Shown here: piece after piece, positions 13,179 to 26,884 of the stretch
Layout of the letters: each line of letters starts with the position of its first letter
Numbering within the stretch: position 1 is the first letter of the stretch
Assembly (NCBI GenBank): GCA_022578605.1
Contig: MU394139.1
Coordinates: 81,710 to 145,709, forward strand
Direction: 5' to 3'
From: Camillea tinctor
Taxonomy: Eukaryota; Ascomycota; Sordariomycetes; Xylariales; Xylariaceae
Length of the DNA: 64,000 nucleotides
The notes under the pieces: model-generated
What the model saw: the letters and a program-made list of their open reading frames with translations, nothing else
Told to the model about the DNA's origin: nothing
Database searches by the model: none
Translations under genes and position numbers: made by a program

Positions 13179-15877
13179 ATGGACAAAGAAACATCAATTC
13201 CTCAGCAGGACCGTGGTTCACCCGCGAGTCCTGCTACTCCAGAGACTCCCCAGAGTCCCGTGTCAGAACCCCCTCAGAGTCCCCAAGTAGCTGCCTCTGT
13301 AGACCCCGTGATACCAGAGCCTCCTCAGAGCCCAACTATCAGGGTGTCGAGATATCCTCCCATACCAGAAGTTCCTCAGAGCCCGCCAATGGAAGGTGTC
13401 ACGACTCCATCAGAGGTACCACAGAGCCCGGCATCTGATTTGGGCAATGGTGTGAGGAGAGAAAAGGGACGAGTACGTTTCAACAGTACGGCTGGGACCG
13501 AGCCGCCGTTTTTGGATCTTTCACATCTTTCGCCAACATCGCATAGTGAAAACCTGCCATCGAGGCCTAGGCCAAGGCCGTCATTATTACGCGGCAGTTC
13601 TTATAATTCAGTGACTAGTCTTCCGGATGGAGATGAAGAGATTGATCCCAAGTCGGAGAAGGCCATATCCGCTCACGCTGCGCAGGAACGCGCCCAGTAT
13701 GTTGCCGCTTCTCTGCTAGGCTCCCACTCTGCCCCGGGATCAAGGAGGAATTCAACTACTTCGGATGCTGATACGATCCTCAGCAATGACATTAACTCCA
13801 GCCAGGCCCACATGCTCGAAAATTTCCTAGAAGGGACGGATCAGAACGGTATCAATGGCGAAGGAGTGCAAGCGGCGTCGGAGCAGCAGCGTGCATTGAA
13901 AACGGAGGCGTATAATATTGTCCGTTCGCATACACAGCAGCGTCGGGGTGGTATACATCTTCCTTCCTACAACGGCCCAGTTATGGTCAATGCCGTGGAA
14001 TCTGGCCGAGCCACACCGAGCGACGATAGGCATGCCGAACATTACATTCCACCTCCCCGCCAATATCGCGGTAGCGTTCTGTCTAATCTGCTGAAACTCT
14101 ACAAACCCCCCGAGGGTGGTCAACCCCCAAGTTACCCTCACAGCACCAAGTCCAATGTCAGCACCAGCGGATTTAATACTCCGGCGTCTTCGGGAACTAC
14201 GAGTCCGCTCAAGAAGAAATGGTATGACAAGAACCGTTCACAGGATACTCTTGCGAATCTTGTAGAGGCCTCTGCACGCTTAGCGCAAACCCCGACCGGC
14301 TTGTCAGAAGCGACTGTAGACGAAAAGGCGTCGTCTCGCCCCAAACGACCGAAATATAAACGCAGCCCGAGCAGCCGAATGATGAACTTTGGCCGACCCC
14401 GTATCGAGGACGAGATTCGGATTACTATGCACATCGCCGAAACTCTTAGTCGCCAGAGATACATCATCAAGATGTGTAAAGCTCTCATGCTCTATGGAGC
14501 ACCGACCCACCGCCTGGAGGAATATTTGAAGATGACGGCGCGCGTTCTAGAGATTGATGGCCAATTCCTCTACCTACCCGGCTGCATGATTATATCTTTC
14601 GACGACCAGTCCACGCACACTACGGAAGTTAAGATCGTCCGGACTGCCCAAGGTATCGATCTGGGCAAGCTCAAAGATGTGCACGACATCTACAAGTCCG
14701 TCTTACACGATCTTTACAGCGTTGACGAGGCTATCGAGAACCTTAACACGATCATGGCGAAGAAGGACAAATTTCATCCGTGGCTCCGGGTGCTTGTTTT
14801 TGGATTGGCGAGTGCCTCGGTTGCTCCCTTTGCGTTCGAAGGTCGGCTAATCGACCTGCCATTTTGCTTCTTCCTGGGGTGCCTCGTTGGAACGCTGCAG
14901 ATCATTGCCGCACCCAAATCGGATCTATATAACAACGTGTTCGAAATTTCTGCCGCCGTATTAACAAGTTTCCTGAGTCGTGCATTTGGAAGCATCAGGG
15001 GTGGAGATCTTTTCTGCTTCTCGGCAATGGCTCAGAGTTCGATTGCTTTGATTCTTCCTGGTTGGTTCGTCTGTAAGTATTGACCAATGAACTCCCATGT
15101 CCTAGGTTCGGATTTGCTAATTATGGTAGTGTGTTCTGCTCTTGAGCTACAATCCCGTGCCTTGGTCCCGGGATCTATTCGTATGGTTTATGCCATCATC
15201 TACTCCCTCTTTCTGGGCTTTGGCATCACGGTCGGAACTGCACTCTACGGACTGGTTGACCCGCATGCCACGTCCGAGACGACCTGCTCGAACGAGATGC
15301 CTTCCCATTACAAACTATTTTTCGTCCCGATTTTCACTGCGTGTCTAGCTTTCGTCAACCAAGCCAAGTGGAAGCAGATGCCAGTCATGCTTATCATTGC
15401 CTTCGCGGGGTATATTGTGAACTATTTCACTAGCCCCCATTTTACGGCTAGTCCGCAGATTGCAAATACTCTTGGCGCATTCACGGTTGGCGTCCTCGCG
15501 AATCTGTATTCGCGGCTGAGACACGGAGTGGCAGCCGCCGCATTACTGCCGGCTATTTTTGTTCAGGTACCTAGTGGATTAGCGGCCACGGGGAGTCTGC
15601 TTAGCGGACTGAACACGGCTAATCAACTCAACAACGCCACGGAACCCATCAGCGGAACTGATACGGTAAGTCATGCCATGAACTCTGTCTCGTGGTGATA
15701 TTCACTAACAAACTCAAACAGGTCCAAATCTCATCAGACCAGCCATTGAGTACTGTTGTGTATAACGTTGCTGGATCTATGATCCAGATCGCTATTGGCA
15801 TTACGCTGGGCCTGTTCCTCAGTGCCTTAGTCGTCTACCCGTTCGGAAAACGGCGTAGCGGCTTGTGGACACTTTAA
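13179..15877 (+). CDS. PRM10: Prm10/ThrE family multipass membrane protein
   Basis: This is a homologue of yeast pheromone-regulated membrane protein 10 in the threonine/serine exporter (ThrE, DUF1212) superfamily. Three exons are read: 13179-15072, 15130-15665 and 15722-15877. The introns (57 and 56 nt) both start GTAAGT, have GCTAAT and ACTAAC branch motifs, and join in phase to give 861 residues. Residues 1 to about 400 are a hydrophilic, Ser/Pro-rich tail with five PQSP repeats in the first 90 residues. The ThrE domain starts near residue 410 and carries the family signature GAPTHRLEEYL. Hydrophobic segments follow to the C-terminus, including LELQSR just after the first splice and YPFGKRRSG near the end. 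In bacteria ThrE exports Thr/Ser; the fungal substrate and membrane are not established. The length matches other filamentous-fungal homologues and greatly exceeds the yeast protein, because of the N-terminal tail. The family call is firm; transport activity is inferred. Confidence 0.93.
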
Positions 15878-18800
15878 TTTCTCTTTTCTTTCTTTCTTCT
15901 CTTTTCTTCTTTATTTGAATTTACTGCTAGGCGTTCCTTAAAATCAAAAGTTCTCATTGGGGCCAAACTGGGACCAACTTCAGGGGTTAGGGGCCAGAAA
16001 AGGGATAAAATTGGCGGTGTTTCATGATCGTGGATTTTATCTAGGGTTTCGGTTTGGCGAATTTTTTATCATTGTCTTCAAGCAAGCGTTCCTTCATTCT
16101 TTTCAATTTGTTTCATTTTTCTTGCCTTTATTTTTCTTTTTTTCTTTCAAATTTCGCCTCGTCTCTCTGAGCACATAAAAGCATCGGGTCTTTAGAGGAT
16201 AAAGCACACATTAGAATTGGAAAGAGCTGGGAAATAGTGACATACATATTATAGAATGGTTGCATCAGAAAACCAAAACCAATAATGAAGAGGATCAATC
16301 CCGCCGGCGGCCGATGGGACATATCGATGGCAGGGCGAGGCCAGACAGAAAACACAGCAGTATCGCGACAACAGCGGACGACACCGACAGGCAGCGGATT
16401 GTCAATTTTGGGGGAGGGTTGCGAACAGTAACAGTGTACTACTTGTAGTAGCTACGCAGGCATTATGAACTACAGTTTTAGATTTCTTTTTATAACGAGT
16501 ATCAGAGCTGCTAGCAGCTCGTTCCCTTCTCTATATTATCACTTGTTCTCTTCTTCTCTGTACCTTGGGAGGCTTGTTCACTCTGGTGATCGATGAGATC
16601 TGACATGTTCATGAGAGTTTCAGTTTCACTATTGGGGTTACTTGTTTGGGCGCGTGTGTATGTGCGTAAGTTGGCTCTGCTGTGGGCTGCTAGGAGCTAT
16701 TGGGAGCATATCACCTACATGTAGGTTGGGTAGCATGATGAGAGGTACATTGGATACCAAGCTGATAATGTTGTGTGGCTACTACACTACGATATTACAT
16801 TACATGCTTGCCCAAGCTCGGGATTGTTCCCAATATGTCAATATATGATGGCATTATATTAATTGTACGCAGTATAGTCTAATAATCCATAATTCCACAC
16901 CCTCCTTTTTCTTTCCCCCTTTTCCTCAGCGGTTGTGTTTGGTTGTTGATATCTTGTCTTGTCTTAGTGACAACACATGCATAGGTCCTAAGCAAGGTAC
17001 GCTAGTTTTCACCAACTTCCAGTAGAATCGATTCTATGCACGTAATGCATACACACTTCTTTCTAGAAAATCCACTTTACCTCTTGATTTGAGTTTCCTC
17101 CGAGTCACCAGATCCGTTCCATTTCTCGGCCCCCTCCTTCCCAAACCCCCTCATCTCACTATCCGCGAAGGAATAGATATGACGTTGTTGTCGACTTTGA
17201 ATCATGGTTGGGCGGATCCATGGCTACGAAATCTTTCCCCACCTATCACGTCACACACGCCTCTCAGCTCTCTCTTTGTCTCTGCATGGTCCTTTTATCC
17301 CTGTTTAATCCTGGTTGAAGCATATATTAGCGCAATATGTATTTACGAAGATGAACCTATACAGCGATGCTGTATAGAATCATGCACGCGTCCACTACAG
17401 TCCCCTAAGCGATGACGGCCCGCTGCGCAAATTGAAACAAGATAGTAAGATAGGGTTGACTGGGCATGTTAGCTGTTTTTGATTCTTCTTCTTCTTCTTG
17501 GTTGATTCAGACTAAGACATTGATTCGGGTACCGTCAAAGATAACTTACGCGTAAAACGCCACGGCACAATCTAATTGGAGCTATTGAAACTTTATTGTG
17601 ACAATCCCACTATAACCAATTCCAATTGCTATACACATGGAGAGAAGTAAAGAGAGGGGAAGGGGGAGGGAGAGGAAGATCAACATTATGTTTTACTCAG
17701 TGTGTAAGATGTTAGCTATGGATTAACTACATTTCACTCTACATTACTAAATATATACATATCAATCGAACTTCTTGTAGTTATTGTCCTAGACTTATCT
17801 AATAAGGTACAACAAACACAAACATAGTGACTAGGTAGAAAGCCTTGGAATGCGTCTATATGGAATTATCAGACAAAGTGATGTAATCAAACAAACAAGG
17901 ATTACGTAGCTAAGGGACCCACTTAATAGCACACCCCACAGCGAGTTACCATGGCACAGGAGGAGGATAGGGGGGAGAAGTGAGGAGGTATTGGGTGTAT
18001 CTCAAAGTGTGATTACAAAATAGTGTACATACATACATACATACATAGGTAATTATCCCAAACCGTAAAACAATATTAAAAAAATATTTCAAACCAATAA
18101 CAGTTCACATTTGCCTTCTCACGCAATTCTCCCAATCTTCATCGAAGAAAATAAAAAAAGGCCAGTTGGACAAATAAGGAAAGAGAGAGCGATCTTTGTA
18201 GGATCTTCAACGGGTTGAAATATACATACATACCCAATACACGTGCATATGAACCTATGCGCTCCGACTGCTGCCGCTATATAGTAAAGTCGTGTAGATG
18301 GTACATTGATAAATTGCATTCTTAATTTAGTTCAGTGTATTCCATTTCGGGGAGTTTTCTTTTTTCCCTTTATTTTTCTTCCCCTTCTTATAAAATTTTT
18401 TTTTCCGTTATATCTATTATTGCGGGCTTCACTCGGGGTAGCTTGGAGAAAAAAGGGAAAAACTCGGCCGTGTATCGGAAGCCTGTATGGAGGAATATGG
18501 ATGAATAAAATAAGTAGTATCAAAAAATATATATAGAAAAGCAACATAGAGTCAAGTCATTGTGATGTCATAAGGCCGAGATATTCGCCCTGGCCTTGGC
18601 TATAACCTCTATCGTCCTCACTAATACACCAATGTTGATAATCTATAGGTCAAGCAAATAGTAAATAACTTAAAGATATCAAATGTGAGATTATTAAGTA
18701 GTTAGTATAAGTTGGGATAATAATTCGGAGTATCTCTTAGACATAGGTAGCCGGTACACCCAACTTCTGAGCCGTGATTCTCCGCAACACCACCGCTGGG

Positions 18801-21800
18801 TTCAAATTGGCGCAAAAGAGTCTGCATACTTGCATACATATCTTCATGCACGCCACGTATGCAGGTACCTTGCTTACCCGTCCTGTAGATTATTTAGATA
18901 AAGAGAGAGAAAAATAAATAGACATGCAGACTACTATCAAACCTCTTAAGTATAGCTGTGCATCTTATACGGTAGGATTAAAGATAGACAAACACTCAAT
19001 ATCCAATCAACTAACCGAAGCGCTACAACGGGAGAAGCGCTGAAGGAATGCAAAGAAAAAAAAGACGAGAAAAAAAATAATAATAGAAAAAGATGAGTTG
19101 TCAGTTTTCAACACCGGTTCGGATGGCACATGTGAAATACTACCTAACATACTTGTCTTGACCTACACACCACACCATACATATGCCGTTCCCAGCGATG
19201 ACTCCCTTTTTTCTCCTGTATGAATGTGTGTGTATGTATGGTTTTGTCTGTTTACCTATCTCCTTGGCTTTTCCGCCTTTTCCCACCTCACCCACCGATT
19301 CCAATACCTATCCCAGTCATTCCTTTCTTCGATTTTCTTACTTGGAAGAGAGACAAGAAAAAGCGAGGAATAGAAAAGCCCATAGGGGAAAATACCACGC
19401 TACTAATAGTGATCATAATAAACTACCCCACGGTCGATCCCTCACCTACATACTATTACTAAATTCAGCCTGAGCTTCTTTTCTATTTCTTTTCCTTTTC
19501 TGCTCCCGCGAGCCCACCGCACCGGCAGGTTCACTTTAATTCTCATATATCTCTCACCAATGCCGAAGGGAGCAAGACCCCCCCGGGCGTGTGCGGTAGA
19601 AAGAAGAAGAAGGGGGGAGGGGGGATGGATTAGCATTTTCTTCCTGTAACAAGCGAGCTCCCCCCCCTCCCCCCTCTCTAAGATCCGCGGTGGGCAAACT
19701 CAAACCAACTACTACCGACTGTCCAACCAACCAGTTGGCTAGTTAAACGCTCTCGATGGCAACCCTTGGCAAAGCAAGGGCGGCGCCGGTAGTAGTTGTG
19801 AATTATCTTAGCATACCCATGTGTGGTATGTATGTATCTACGATAGGTTAGACTGACATGAAGAGGGATAATGGAAGTGTTTATTATATCCAAACACAGC
19901 TAGCTAATTATATTGAGCTTCTAATATATACACAAATTTTATTGGCTTTTAGGAATAAAAATAAAATAGGCGGCAAGACTAAGAAAAAGGGGGGAATAGT
20001 CAAGCATCTCTATCTATGTATGGTCCTTTCCATAGGTACCGTTGATGCCCCCCTTGTGGGATCCTCCACGTGCCGTCACGATGTAACCACCCCGCTGCCG
20101 GCAAGTTTTGTTGTTCGCCGTCGTTGTGAACATCACAGCGATCGCTGCGCCGCTACTCTCCCGTAAGAGGGCTTGGGTATCTATCGGGATACCAAAACAG
20201 GACAGACAAGAAAAAAAAAGACGGAAAATTCTTTTCTAGAAAAGTGCATGTTTTGGTAATAGCTTGGGTGGATTTTACTTTCAACGTCGTAGATTAGAAG
20301 CTTGAATCTAAATAGAAAGGGAGTATGCTAAATCAAGTAGAACTGGTTTAATAGACTATCTTGATAATATAATAATTAGATAAGGGTACGATACAAGATT
20401 TATGTTAACCAGGACAGCTTGCTATAAACTGGCATAGGGCAAGGGGGGCAAAATCTTTATCGATTCTCGACTGGAAGACGTTCTTGTCGCGCTAAGGTCC
20501 TCTGTTAACAACTTCCAGACTATACCACTTGTCAAATCGATTCATACATACGTCTACACTGATAAGGTACACAGTGTCTAGCACAACACTTTATTCCTGT
20601 AGCCTATTATGTAGCCTATACCGATCCTGCAGACGACTCTGCGATTGTTTACTCTGAATAAATACATATCCACATACCTACATGACCTGTATCCGATATT
20701 CCTGAGTTCCACAGCGGTATGTCCCAACAATACAACCTTTTTTTCACATAGCTGCTTTGTCTAGGTACCCTCAACTAATGGGAGACGGGTTTCGTATCGG
20801 TGAGATCGGCAAAAGGAAAAAAAGAAAAAAGGCAAAAGATAGAGAGGATGTAGAAATGGGATAGGTAGATCATTTGCTGGGATGCTGTGTCGGCATTGGA
20901 ATCTATCCATCTCTTCTATCTGAGTTAACAGATACCACCAAATCCTCTGTCACACCTCACCTATCTATCTGCCCATCTAGTCTTTTCAAACTGATACCCT
21001 GAATGAGTCAGTTAACCAGTGTTTGGCAAGCCAAGCTTCCCAATACACCATTCATCAATCGAAGGAAAAATTCTTTCCTTATCCCCCGTTTCGTTGATAC
21101 TTGCTTCATCTATCTAAAATGGCTCATGTCGTGTTATCCTCTTTCTTCAACCCGCTCAGTTCCCTTTCCTGTTCGAATCCTTCTCAAAATTTCCTTGTTT
21201 TCCTCCTAACCCCACGCGCGAAGAGGATTTTGAGTAATACAAATGCAGTGGATGTTTTGACTGAATGCTCCTTCTCCTCCTCCTCCAAAGCACTATCCGA
21301 TAGTGAGTTATAGAGAATACACACCCTCTCTCTTCCGTCTCGGCATGTAACGATGCGATCGAACGTTAATGTTTCTTCTCCCCTCCCTGTTCCTTCTTGC
21401 GCCATCGGGACGGTCCCTTTCTGTTGCTTCCATGACTATGTTGCTCGTGCAGAGTAGGGGAACCGGATTTTATCTCCTAGGGGGCGAGATATCAACAAAA
21501 TTTCATGTGTTCTTAGTTTCGAATAGAGTCTCTCTTATCCCCATACCCCCTCCTATGTAGGTACAATACTTACCAGCCGCCTCCAGATCCTTGCTCAGAT
21601 GCCGAGCTGTCAAAGGAGAGGTGGCGATCTTGCTACCTACTATGCTGGTTATTTGAACATGGCAACTCGATGCGATAAAACCCAGGCGTGGGACAAGGGG
21701 GGTTGGGTGCGGTAGTGAGTAGCAGTCTGGATAAGAAGTAGCTGTATCAGGATAGATGAAAGAGATATGGGAGTAACTAAGGGATACACGTAGGGAGATT

Positions 21801-24052
21801 ATGTAAACTATGGTTTTACTTCATTTACCCTTCATCTTAAGAGAGATCGTCTCTTTAAAGATATTAGATACCTCAGATTAGGAGATATCTGTCTAGCACT
21901 CGACTATAAGGGATAATGCCGAGATTTCAAGATGAACCCATACTTAGACAAGCTAGAGAAAAGGGAGAATTAGGAGAAATAGCAGTAGCCCCTCTTTAGT
22001 AGATTGACACCCATAGAACTTGTGCAATAATCTTTGGAAGTCTGACCATAGTCGTAGGATCCAATATACTAACCGCCCTACATTAGACACTGTTTGGTGG
22101 GCCACGTATATCAGAAGAAACATATTTTCTTTCAATGCATTGTTACTAATACGGCAACGAAGATGATCATGTCTCTCAATCCAATTTGTGAAACGGACTA
22201 TATCGACCCCCATAAAAAACAGAGTTATGGCAAGCGATCTTGTTTAAGAAGATCTCTTTGGTTTAACTCCTCCGCCCTGCCGTCTTCGCCGATCACTTTG
22301 CTTTGCTTATGGCAGCACAGAGAGAAAAGGGGTCGGGGAGGATAGAGAAACACCAGACAGTGGCTAGGAAAGGACACATGAAGAATTAACATAGGGAACA
22401 CAATTGCGTAAGCATAATACTGAGGAGGAACTTCTCATCGCCTTATCACTATAAGCAACCTTGATGTCTACCACTAGGGGAACGCCATAACATTGTGTTC
22501 ATAAGTACGCGACCTCTCGCTCGCAGATTGCATGCATCAACGGCAAAAAAAACTTTTTCACTTGCTGGCTCTGCTAATTGCTTTTTTTCCGTACCTGGCT
22601 GTTGATGACATGCATTCGGACTGCACTGACGTTGAATCCATCGAGGGCCTAACCCCTTTAATGATGCATCAAGCAGTGGCGCCACGGATGCAATCGATCG
22701 CGAGAAGACGCTCTCGAAGGAATCTTCGGAGTTTCTATCCATCTTGTCGCCATCTTGATCTAACTGATGCTCTGTCGCGATGATGGATTCTCCGATAGGA
22801 GGAGTATCTCCTTTCCCCTCTGTGATATCAAAACTTGCCAAGACGATGGCGGTGGCGATGGGTTTCTTTGTAGGGTCGAGGCATGCGAACGCATGATCGG
22901 CGGTAACGGTGTTCGTGATGTGGTATCTAGAGCTCGCGCTAATGTAGTAGCATGTGTTACGACATATATATATATTGGAGGTTGTGTATGTATGTATAGC
23001 ACTCGCAGTAAAGTTATTTCGGTTATTCGATTGTTACCGTCCCCTCCCCCTTTTGATGCCCACTAGGTCGATAGGTATCTAGGTATCTCCAACCGTGGTG
23101 TAGTAACGTGTAATCTAGGATACCGTCTTGACGGGTGTCTCAGGAGCTATTGTCCGCTCACACGGAGAAAATATGGAGGTTCGGCATTGAGGATGAGAGC
23201 GTTCTGTATAGCTTCATTTATCACAACCTAGCTGTGTTTGAAGACGTAGAAACTCATTATTTCTAGGAAGCTACGCATGTAGAAACAATACATGAGTGAT
23301 AGTGTCCTTGGACTCATCTAAGCAGGAATTTGAGATACTAATACCATAAGCTAGGTATGCTTAGAAATGCATAAAGAAGGAAAGATTAGATCGCTCTAAA
23401 TGAGAAAATGCTGTAATATTTGGTATTTAGTCACAAAGTAACGGCTTGAACCGGGAAGGCTAGAAAATATGGCAATAATCTTAATCATCATATGATTCAT
23501 GTTTATACATACTTGCTGTAATCGAAATATGACATAGCGGGAGAGCCTGTTGGTATTGGAACACAAGCACGTCATGATTCCATACTTTAGGATACTCCAC
23601 TGATACGCCCATTAAAATCGATTGATCACTATGATGATAGAGAATTATCAATATCTATCTGTCTGTACATCCCTCCATAAACTGTAGAGCCATAGATTGT
23701 AGATAAAGGAACATCATACCCTCTCGGGTTGCAAGTCTGACTGTCGTACACTATGAACGACCAGGTTATATATACGGCAAGAGAATTCCACTACGAAGGA
23801 TTAGGGGACAGATATCTCATCGTTTCAGACTTCTCGGAGAGAATGGAGCCGGCTATGGAAATCCAATCGAAAAATACAAAATCCGATCCTCAATCGCCGA
23901 AAACAAGGCTATACTTATCAGAGCCATTATAATCTTCAGAAGTCTACAAAGGCTATGTCGCCCCTAATGTGTCTCTGAGGTACTGACAGTTGGTAAACAT
24001 AGCAGGAGATGCCTCTCTACGATATATCGTAGCATACCCCTTTTACCCTTCA
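15878..24052. other. long spacer (8.2 kb), no firm gene
   Basis: The first 300 nt after the membrane-protein gene are T-rich and likely its 3' UTR. Beyond that, no conserved protein is seen. Weak candidates are an ATG frame at 22532-22783 (+, 83 codons) whose first 25 residues resemble a signal peptide (basic, then a Leu/Ala/Phe-rich core) and, overlapping it on the minus strand, a long open frame at about 22449-22960 without a convincing ATG. An 87-codon minus-strand frame lies at 21953-22213. Simple repeats occur at 17487-17500 (TTC repeats) and 18027-18050 (CATA repeats). A GC-rich patch lies at about 20030-20165. Confidence 0.5.
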
Positions 24053-24906
24053 TTACATCGCACAAGGATCGTCACCCCATGCGAAGCGGACGTCTACCCA
24101 CGTGAAAGGCGACCAGTGACCGCCGTTCGGGTTCTGGACTAGCTCGCCACGACATGCGGCCTGCAGCCACTTCCAGGCAGCCGAGGCCTGGGCACGATAA
24201 GACGAGAAGCGGAACTCGACGGTGTTCTCGTTCACATACGGCTCGTTGAGCAACACGATGACCTCGTCGACCTCGAACGTGAACTTGTCGCGGAAGAAGT
24301 CCCGCAGGTACGTCTCGTTGACGATGTGCGAGGGGCCCGCGATGCGCAGCACGCGCGAGCTCGGCGAGTCGCCCTTCGGCGCGCTGTGGTAGTCGTTCAT
24401 GACGACCTTGGGCTGGCGCCCGCCGACGATGAAGTTCCCGTCCGCCCAGCGCTGGAGGAAGCGCTCGAGCCCTTCCCGGTTCCAAAAGACGACCTTGGCC
24501 GCGGCGGTGGCGTAGTTTTGCTGTGGGGGGATAAGGTTGGAGGCCCAGATCTTGCCGCAACCTCGGATCTCGTTGAGCACGTCGTGGATGGTGCAGCTGG
24601 AGGGTAGTTCCGAGATAAAGACAGAGGTGCTCATGGACTTGGGGATGGGCGCGGAATGGTTGTTAGGATTTCTGAGGTCGCCTTTATATGTTATAGTGAC
24701 TTCCTCCCCATTCTCCTGAATCATGTTCATCGGGATATAATTGTCTAGCTGGTAGTAAGCAATATGATTGCTACATTGGAATTATTATGATGCGTACCTT
24801 GGTGAATAGCTCGAGCCGGTTGTCCATAGGGGCTGGCGAAAATGGGAGAGAAATAACCCATAGAGAAGTTGTCCCCAGGATAGTAGAAATTGGTTGGAGA
24901 CGCCAT
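24053..24906 (-). CDS. RNA-binding protein with tandem RRM-type domains
   Basis: Two exons are read on the minus strand, 24906-24798 and 24744-24053. The 53-nt intron (donor GTACGC, acceptor CTAG, branch CTTAC) joins in phase to give 266 residues. The first exon is Tyr/Phe/Pro/Ser-rich and low in complexity. An RRM follows at about residues 75-150, with an RNP2-like VFISELP and an RNP1-like AAKVVFWN. A second RRM-like fold is suggested at about 165-235, with VLRIAGP and NTVEFRF in the matching places. RRMs usually bind single-stranded RNA; the target is unknown. The second exon is clearly GC-rich compared with the AT-rich sequence on both sides, as expected for a conserved gene spared from RIP. 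The start is chosen because the upstream ATG at 24906 adds an in-phase exon. The domain call is confident; the specific role is not known. Confidence 0.82.
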
Positions 24907-25947
24907 GGCGACTTATCTTGTTACGGCGAGCAAGAAAGCGAGAAAAGAAGAAAGTGAAAGATACAGTGAGAAGAGAATGAACAGAAGCTTGACAAGCAAT
25001 GATGAAGGCCTAAAACTAAGATATGGTGGCTTGGGATACAACATAAGATTGAAGGAATAGGAGAGAATGGTAACAGAACCAATCCTTAGAAATATATACT
25101 TTTCTGGCAGGACAAGTGGTTCTGTACCGTTTCATTCAATGAATGTGGGTCTTCGGCATTGAAAGACAATAGCACCGCAGCAGCGCCATATGAAAACTCC
25201 ATTCAATGCATTTCGGAGCACTGAAGAACAACTATTGTTAGGCCCGTATTTCTCGTCCTTTAATTGTTCTAATATCATGAACAGAAAATTCTGCATTAGG
25301 GGCTTGGACCACATACATTGTGGAATGATGTAATAGTTTAGAAGTTCTCCAGGAGGCGCCGCAAGTGGAAACATCATGCCCATTCCAAACTGATTTAGGA
25401 TCACAAAAACTTCAAACATATAAAATGAAAATTCTCTTTGCAAACTACATAGGCAATTCGTTTACTTCATGTTCACCCTTTCCACGGTATTTCTTCTAAA
25501 TATCCAAAACACCCTTACTAACTCTAGTGAGCTTAACTATGGCTTTGATGTTCGATTCCTCTAACCTACTCATCTTTCACGACCTGATTTTGAAGCATTT
25601 CAGAGGTTTTGTAACATATTCATCAGGGATGGGAACTGTATGGATAAGAAGTGTTTGCACTTAGAGATCAAAGCAAACTGATTACAGTGGTAGATAGCTA
25701 TTGTGGCAGGTTTTGTTTGACAATAAGGTATAGGTAAGGATTGGAGTCTCCTCATTTGATTGAAATAATTTGACTATACGATTTTAACAGATTCAATTTC
25801 CTGATCTTACAGCCATAATACCACATATACTTCCTAACTCTACGTCCACTTTTGTATTTTCGATCAAATAAAAGCATAGGAAATATTGATAAGCCCCTGA
25901 CCACAATGAAAAATTCTAGGTTTAGACTAAATCAGGGGTAAGGGTAA
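24907..25947. other. spacer, nothing recognised
   Basis: This is AT-rich sequence between the RRM gene and the small candidate gene. A 103-codon minus-strand frame (25132-25443) has a plausible composition but no motif, no splice support and no homology I recognise, so it is not called. Confidence 0.5.
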
Positions 25948-26254
25948 TCACTTAATATTTGAAGTTGATGGACTCTGTTTTGTTGAAAGTATGTGTTGAA
26001 TGACTTGCATGTGAAATACTTACAAGATGGTCACCCATTAAGTCATCATATTTGAACTGATAGCCTTCAGAACAGGTTGTGGCGCTGGTGTAATAATCCC
26101 CTTTAATCTTGAACAGAGAAGCAATGTCAGGGGTTAGGAAGGAACAGAGAGAGATACTTGTATATAGGTAACAGTGACATCCATAGTTGTAGTCAGTTCC
26201 TCGCACAACAACGTATTGATTCGCTAAGCACTTGCTTGGTCCCTCGTGACACAT
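25948..26254 (-). CDS. possible small cysteine-containing protein
   Basis: A three-exon model on the minus strand joins 26254-26158, 26100-26024 and 25974-25948 in phase and gives 66 residues. The introns run GTATCT to AAAG (57 nt) and GTAAGT to ACAG (49 nt); the second donor is consensus. The product has five Cys residues and many Tyr and Asp, a composition like small secreted fungal proteins. No signal peptide is present, so if the gene is real its 5' exon is missing from this model. The frame is preceded by further open sequence. It lies between the RRM gene and the NLR remnant in AT-rich DNA. The family is unknown and the call is tentative. Confidence 0.28.
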
Positions 26255-26884
26255 AACGAGTAATGGATCATTGGGAAATATGGTATTTACTTAATAAGGA
26301 AGTAGTCAAGAGACTTTTTCGAAGCATGGATAATGGTACTATATATATTTGTGGATCTACTTTCTTATATACCACCATGGTGATTATCAGCGTCTGGCTT
26401 GGCTTCTTGTGACAACATTGAATTATACATAAATATGCGGTAAGTTAAGACACCCAAGTTTAATTGTAAGTACTGAGATTTTAGACTAAACCCTAGGTGT
26501 AACAGGAACCTTTGCAAGCTCCTAGTTAATCACGATGTTGTTGTGCAAGAAACTAGCGCTATAATTACATACGATATCACTACTAAGATTTACATACTAA
26601 TATTTAGGTTTATACCAACTATCTATGTCTCGTGTACCTAATAGTATATAATGCATGACACTTGGATAATCAGATATAACCTCTCCACTCATTGTTCATG
26701 TAATAGTGGAGGACTCTAGTCTATACCCGTACGTAATCCCACCTACCTTATACGTATCATGGCAAATCCCAAGACAGCCTTCATTGGAGGATACGTCGGT
26801 GTTACATGCATGTTACTGAACTATAAGCAATCACATACCATTAGGCGCATATAAGTATGTACCTCCCGAGAAACAAAAGAGTGT

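Noticed and set aside
18027..18050. Regular CATA repeats considered as CRISPR-like or satellite DNA
   Set aside because: Simple microsatellite only; no spaced repeats of CRISPR type exist in the window, as expected for a fungus.
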